Positions 59,172 to 64,000 of a stretch of 64,000 bases of DNA are shown one piece after another; position 1 is the stretch's first letter; the number at the start of each line of letters is the position of its first letter. The notes below the pieces were generated by a model. That model saw nothing but the letters and a program-made list of their open reading frames with translations. It was not told the origin of the DNA and did no database searches. Made by a program: the position numbers and the translations under genes. This DNA comes from Datura wrightii. Its lineage: Eukaryota > Streptophyta > Magnoliopsida > Solanales > Solanaceae. Location: the NCBI GenBank assembly GCA_035772735.1, contig JASDFA010000010.1:133427001-133491000 (forward strand), given 5' to 3'.

Positions 59172-61709
59172 TCTTATACCCCAAGAATTCAAGAATTGGA
59201 CCCGGAAGTGAATCGGAGAAAAACTGGAAAATGTTGCAGCAGTTGTAGAACGAGTCACTAAACGACTCGTGAGAAGTCCCCACGAGTTGTCAAGTGACCC
59301 GTGGGAAGGCCTGGAGTGATCAAGGGATCAAAGTCCCCACGAGTGAATCAATGACTCATGAGAAGACACCACGAGTCGTCATGTCAATCGTGGGGAGGAG
59401 TTGGAATGTTAAAGGAGGATTTATCTAGTGTACTTAACAGATGGGACCCCACGAGTCGTGGTCAGTCCCAACAACTCGTTAGGAGAGTCGTGAGCAAGCC
59501 TGTGGATTACTATTGGGAATTAAGGCAGTGTACTTGACGGAAGGTGACCATGAGTCGTGGTCTCGAGGAACGAGTCGTTATCTTCCCCGTTATGAGCCCC
59601 AGCAGATCTATTGACCAATGTACTTGACAGGCGACTCGACGAGTCGTTGCCCGTCTTGACAAATCGTCAGGTCACCCGTTAGTGTCACCTGGCAATATTT
59701 TCCTGCGAATTTAGTAAGGGTGTTTTTGTAATTTCTACGTTCCTAAGACCTATACTACGCCATTTTAAGCTCGTATTGGAGGGTTTTCAATAGAGAAAAA
59801 CCTATCTTAAGCCATTTCTCTCATGCATGCAAGTTTGAAGGTGTGAAGGGAGGGTTTAAGGTGAAATCTCAAGGTTTCCAATTGGAATCTCAGCTGGGCA
59901 ATTAGGAAGAGTTAGAATTCTTCAATCCCAGGTATGTAAGGCTATGAGTGGGTGATTCCTTCCACACCCATCCCCATTCCCTATCAAATTGTGATTGGGT
60001 TGTAATGATCAAGTATGGGGTTTCATTCAATTGCATGATTCTTACATATCTATTCATGGGTATGATTAAATTGAGTTGATATTGATGATTTAGCAAGCTT
60101 GGGCAGATTATAACTTAGTTTCTTTTACAAAATTATTTTTCTAAAAATTGAATCTAAAACGCCCATGTGTGGATAGTTCATAGTAGAAGTGATTGTGGAA
60201 GAATGTGATGATGATGGAATAGATGATAAAAGGCATGTTTTCAACCTTACCCATGATTTTGATGATGTTTTCAAAGAAGATTAAATAGACCCAAGTATGG
60301 TAGAGCTTTGGGTAATGCCCATATGATATCTTCAAATAGTGATTTTTCCCCGACATGAGAATTTTCCTTTAACTCTAATTATGAATTCTAGCTTGTGGTA
60401 TGTTTCAAACCAAAGCCTTCTCTATGCGTAAATCCTTAATTGATATGTATATTACTGTTGAGCTTTGTCAAGGACAATGTTAAGCTTCATTTCACGTGAT
60501 GTTGAGTCTATGCATGATTCTATTCTAAGCTTTGTTGAAACGACATTGTTGAGCTTCATATTTGTATGATATCTAGTATATGCATGAATTCATAATGAGC
60601 TTTGTCAATAGACGATGTTGAGCTTCATTTCATACGATGTTGAGTTTATGCATGATTTCATGTTGAGCTTCATCACTAGACGATATTGAGCTTCGTATTT
60701 ATACGATGTAGAGCATTGCATGTTTTGGGAGAAGAGTCTAGCACCGAGCGGGCTAAGGGTCGACTACCCTATGCCCCAGAACTACCCGCCAACGTAGGTT
60801 GATTCTATTATATAATTGGGACCTCCCTTGTGAGCTATCCCCGACCCAACTGGCCCTTAAGTTTGATGTAGATATCATGGTAGCGTCCTTAGCCCTGGAA
60901 AGATTTTGGACGGCTCTGCCCACTTGAGTGTAATAGTCGAGACTACGTAAGCTCTATCGTGGTATGTCGGTTAAGTGACAAGTCTCCCACTATCTACATC
61001 ATTCAGATTTGCATATTTACCACTTATGATATTTATTTATGCATGCATGTTCAAGAGGTAAGGTTTGACTCATTGTTCAGCTTTTGATATAAATGTTATG
61101 TTTCAGCTTGAGTCATTCGAGTCAGTCTTGATATTCTAAACCCCTGCATGATCATGTATAAAGTAAGGATGATTTCATAATATGTGATCTTCTTCTTATC
61201 CTTAAAGGATTACTATATACATATGACTTGTTTTTAAAAAGATATATATTGCTCAGCGGTTTTACTTACCTTGCATACTCGGTACATTCCATATACTGAT
61301 TGCATACTTTCTATGTTGCATCGTTTCATGATGCAGGATCCAGTTCTCAGGTTCAGCCCCATTCATAGTCGCTTATCAGAGTTTGCACCTGCTAGATTGG
61401 TGAGTCCTCATCTCTCGAGGGCTAGACTTTCAATTAATTTGGATGTATTTTCAGTTTCAGTATCTCTGAGCTAGTTGGGAGTGTTGTCCCATCAGCTCGT
61501 CCAAATTAGAGGCTTAATAGACTTAGACATGTATTCAGCTTCAGATGTTCATTCTGTTGTTATGTTAAGTTAGACTTCTGCTGAGTTTTTAACTATGTTT
61601 CTTCATGTATATTGAATGAGTTAGTGAATGCTTATGTCGTGGGTTGACTTGGGTCTCTCGGGGTCCCTTGTCCCGTGTCTACGGTCTGGGTCTCCTCTCG
61701 GGTCGTACA
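59172..61709 (+). repeat. Element C 3' LTR
   Basis: Starts TCTTATACCCCAAG (TG changed to TC) and ends GGGTCGTACA. The 68-bp tandem repeat array recurs at about 60461-60722. It differs from the 5' LTR by many substitutions and a few indels, so C is not a recent insertion. Confidence 0.88.
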
Positions 61710-61928
61710 TTTTTTCTTACTATTTGGCAAAAGAACATTCTTTACCTCTTTGAATTAGAGTTACAATTGAAGAGATACTGTTCTTGCTCTGTTTCTGCTA
61801 GCTATTTTTACTTGTACTTTAAATGTCCCGCAAAATTAACTTGTATTGGCATGTCTTCTGTTCTTTTTTATTTTTTAAATAATTTTTTTGGGGGTATTTA
61901 CCTTAATTTATCTCTTTTCCCTACTTAG
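61710..61928. other. Flank of element C, probably a beta-galactosidase intron
   Basis: T-rich sequence ending in a good acceptor (CTACTTAG) at the first pseudogene exon. Confidence 0.5.
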
Positions 61929-62411
61929 ATTAATACTTGCAACGGTTTCTATTGTGACAACTTCAACCAAATAAGGCTTATAAACCCAAGATGTGGACTG
62001 AAGCCTGGATAGCCTGGTAAACTGCATTTTCATCTCTCATAAGCAATAGGTGAATAATATCTTATCGTATATCTTTGCTATAGTACATGGTGGGATAATT
62101 TTCCGTTTCAATAATGCTGGCAGGTTTAATGAATTTTGAGGTCCAGTTCTTTACCATCCTACAAAGGATATGGCATTTGCTGCAACAAGACTTATACAAA
62201 CGTGAGGCTCCTTCATCAATTACTATATGGTAATTCATTGGACTTTGACATTTAGAAGTATGTTTCTTTTGAATCCAAGAAATATACATTGTTCTCTGAT
62301 TTTTTTCCCTTCTTTTTGGCCAGTATCACGGAGGAACAAATGTTGGATAGACTTCAGGTGGCCCATTTATTGCTACTAGTTATGACAATGAAGCCCCCCT
62401 AGATGAATTTG
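61929..62411 (+). pseudogene. Beta-galactosidase (GH35) pseudogene fragment
   Basis: Three exons of a plant beta-galactosidase, a cell-wall enzyme that removes terminal galactose. Exon 61929-62016: INTCNGFYCDNFNQ, a frameshift, then KPKMWTEAWIAW. Exon 62124-62230: FNEF, TGA (62137), GPVLYHPTKDMAFAATRLIQ, TGA (62204), GSFINYYM. Exon 62324-62411: YHGGTNVG, TAG (62348), TSGGPFIATSYDNEAPLDEF. Introns keep GT-AG, so it comes from genomic DNA and not from a reverse-transcribed mRNA. It covers roughly 95 residues of a protein normally above 700, and the first part of the catalytic barrel and all C-terminal domains are absent. Confidence 0.9.
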
Positions 62412-62698
62412 GTACGTTCTTATTTGGATTGAACATCTTAATGTAAGGATATGGTTAATGATCAAAATTTTGTTTCCCGTTTTGTTCCATAACTGTTTGA
62501 ATAGAGAGAAGGAGATTACTTTTAAACTCTTTTCTTTCTGATTTTCCTTGTTTCTTTTCTTGTTATTTCTTGTTTACCTTAGTACACTTATTTGGTGACT
62601 CCTTGACCAAATGATATGTGCTTCTGTTTGGATAGAATATTAGTTTTCCATGTTGTACACTTTTACTTACTCAAAAACAAATCATTGTTGTATTTATG
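62412..62698. other. Non-coding stretch between pseudogene and element D
   Basis: T-rich DNA, possibly the next intron of the pseudogene; no further exon found. Confidence 0.5.
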
Positions 62699-64000
62699 TG
62701 TTACACCCCGTAAATTCACGACATGTAGATGGCCTATGCGCATGTTGGTTAAGAGTTTTAGAATGCCATACATGGTAGGAAAAGGCCCGAGGAAAGACCG
62801 GATAAGCGACACGTCGCACCATTGCAAGAGGAGACTGGCAGACCTCCTCCGCGATGTCCAGAGTGTCACGGAGGCTCACCTCCACGATACACAGCGTGTC
62901 ATGGAGGCTAACCTCCACAATACACAGCGTGCCACGGAGGTGAGGTGCAACCTCAAGTATAAAAGCACCAACTTTAGTTTTTATCTCATTTTCTCACTTT
63001 TGAATTTCAGTAAACGATAGAGAACAGAGAGGAACGAAGATTTATGATAAATATTCATCTGATTACGCCGTCAAACGCGGTCCAAACTCAAATTAACTCC
63101 AGATACCGAAGTATAAAGCTGCAGAGAACATTCCTACTGAGTTAGTTTCGTGAAATTCAGCCGGCGAATCATCGTCCTACCGAGCTAAGGTAAGCGGAAT
63201 TGCTCCAAATTAGTGTCAATATACTCCTAGCCCTAAAGTGAGCATTTCTCCCTCCTGGACTTTCGAGAAATAGCGAGTTTTCGGCCGTTTTTCGATAAGT
63301 CAAAGTTTGGGCTCTATATATATTAAAAGTGATATTTTCTTTCAGAATATTAATGTATTTAGTCCTAATTGATATATATATGGATGCAGTTGGGAGAAGT
63401 AGCGGAATATTAACCGAATTACGCCAATTAGTTGGGAAATCAGAAACGGAGGTATATAAAGCCAGTTTCTTCGGCAAGCTAGTAGTTCCGGTATAGTAAA
63501 ATAGTTCAAGTGCCAGTTGAATGTTTCAGAAATCGCATATTATGTTTAGTATGCATTTTAGTATGATATTAGTAACATCATGTCATGTGTAGCGTGAAAC
63601 TTACTAGCTCGATGCAAATTCTAGTAGAAAGTGACCAAAACAGTACAACATGCCCAGTATGTGATTTAGTAAAGTATGTTAGGATATTATCGTGTTCAGT
63701 TGAAACTTAGTAAAGTAATATAAGTTCCTGTAAGGTATTACAGAAATAGAATGGTAGCCTAAAATGAAGTTTAGAAAGCATGTTAGAAATAGTAAATCAC
63801 GTTACTATGAAACTCAATTATACAACCTGATTCCCAGCAGAAAAACTATATCTTGTTCAGCATTAGACTCAACACAGTATAACAGAAGATTGTATATATA
63901 TACCATTATCAGTTTCAGCATGTATTAAGTACATACATATCACTATCATTAGTTTTAGCATGTAGTATATACATACACATTATTGTCACTAGTTTCACAT
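62699..64000 (+). mobile_element. Element D: start of an LTR, cut by the window edge
   Basis: TGTTACACCCCGTAAATTC at 62699 has the form of Tekay-type LTR starts in this window (TGTAATACCCCG, TGTTATACC). A TATA box (TATAAAAG, 62958-62965) fits an LTR promoter. GTGTCACGGAGG motifs repeat every 33 bp at 62863, 62896 and 62929. No LTR end or coding region is reached, so this could be an intact element, a solo LTR or a fragment. Confidence 0.6.

Larger units (their letters stand above)
51530..61709 (+). mobile_element. Element C: second Ty3/Gypsy Tekay retrotransposon
   Basis: Same lineage and gene order as A but a diverged family member with different LTRs: 51530-54081 and 59172-61709. PBS TGGTATTAGAGC (54086-54097); polypurine tract AAGGGGGAG (about 59158). 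Possible TSD GTTTT (51525-51529) against TTTTT (61710-61714). The coding region has stops, frameshifts and lost active sites. It separates the UGT fragment from the beta-galactosidase fragment. Confidence 0.9.

Noticed and set aside
51511..61720. Shared TTTTCTTAC on both sides of element C as a long target duplication
   Set aside because: The left copy is separated from the LTR by about ten bases (AGAAAGTTTT), so it does not abut the element; probably chance in T-rich DNA.

Overview
This is plant nuclear DNA, most likely from a Solanaceae species. The evidence is split host genes with GT-AG introns, an AT-rich background, and at least three copies of a tRNA-derived SINE that I recognise as the Solanaceae TS/SolS type (3' part with GGTGGGAGGT, TTAGTCGAGG and GACACCAC). 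Tekay, Athila and CACTA elements are nested through it. I cannot fix the genus; a repeat-rich genome such as pepper would fit.

Left part (1-20.9 kb). One host gene dominates: an organellar DNA gyrase B subunit (GYRB) on the minus strand. Fourteen exons lie between 19413 and 1875. All join in frame and give 495 codons: transit peptide, GHKL ATPase and transducer. The TOPRIM and C-terminal part must lie beyond the left edge. Its introns hold a SINE split by a hAT-like element, a Copia remnant carrying a SINE and a Mutator-like element, another SINE, and microsatellites. Upstream of GYRB are a telo-box and site II motifs. A possible first exon of a divergent plus-strand gene sits at 20849.

Centre (21.1-51.5 kb). 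This is a stack of insertions. An old LTR fragment (21085-21442) was entered by a CACTA transposon whose 3' terminus is at 21443. Tekay element A (21714-41195, TSD AAATT) entered the CACTA element. A minus-strand Athila-like element B (29114-38889, TSD GGGAG) entered the polypurine tract of A. Right of A come CACTA subterminal sequence, a LINE 3' end, a decayed TNPA-like gene (43.9-46.2 kb) and a decayed TNP2 transposase (46.5-50.1 kb), then a broken UDP-glycosyltransferase fragment (50.4-51.1 kb). No CACTA 5' terminus was found.

Right part (51.5-64 kb). A second Tekay-type element, C (51530-61709), is followed by an intron-bearing beta-galactosidase pseudogene fragment (61929-62411). The LTR of a further element, D, begins at 62699 and runs off the window.

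The only gene that looks functional is GYRB. Every transposon coding region in the window is inactivated by stops, frameshifts or lost catalytic residues. I saw no CRISPR array, operon, tRNA or rRNA gene, and no clearly new biological system. The most unusual items are the pol-less Athila-like element, hairpin motifs shared between LTR families, stop codons shared by two Tekay copies, and host gene fragments next to the CACTA element.
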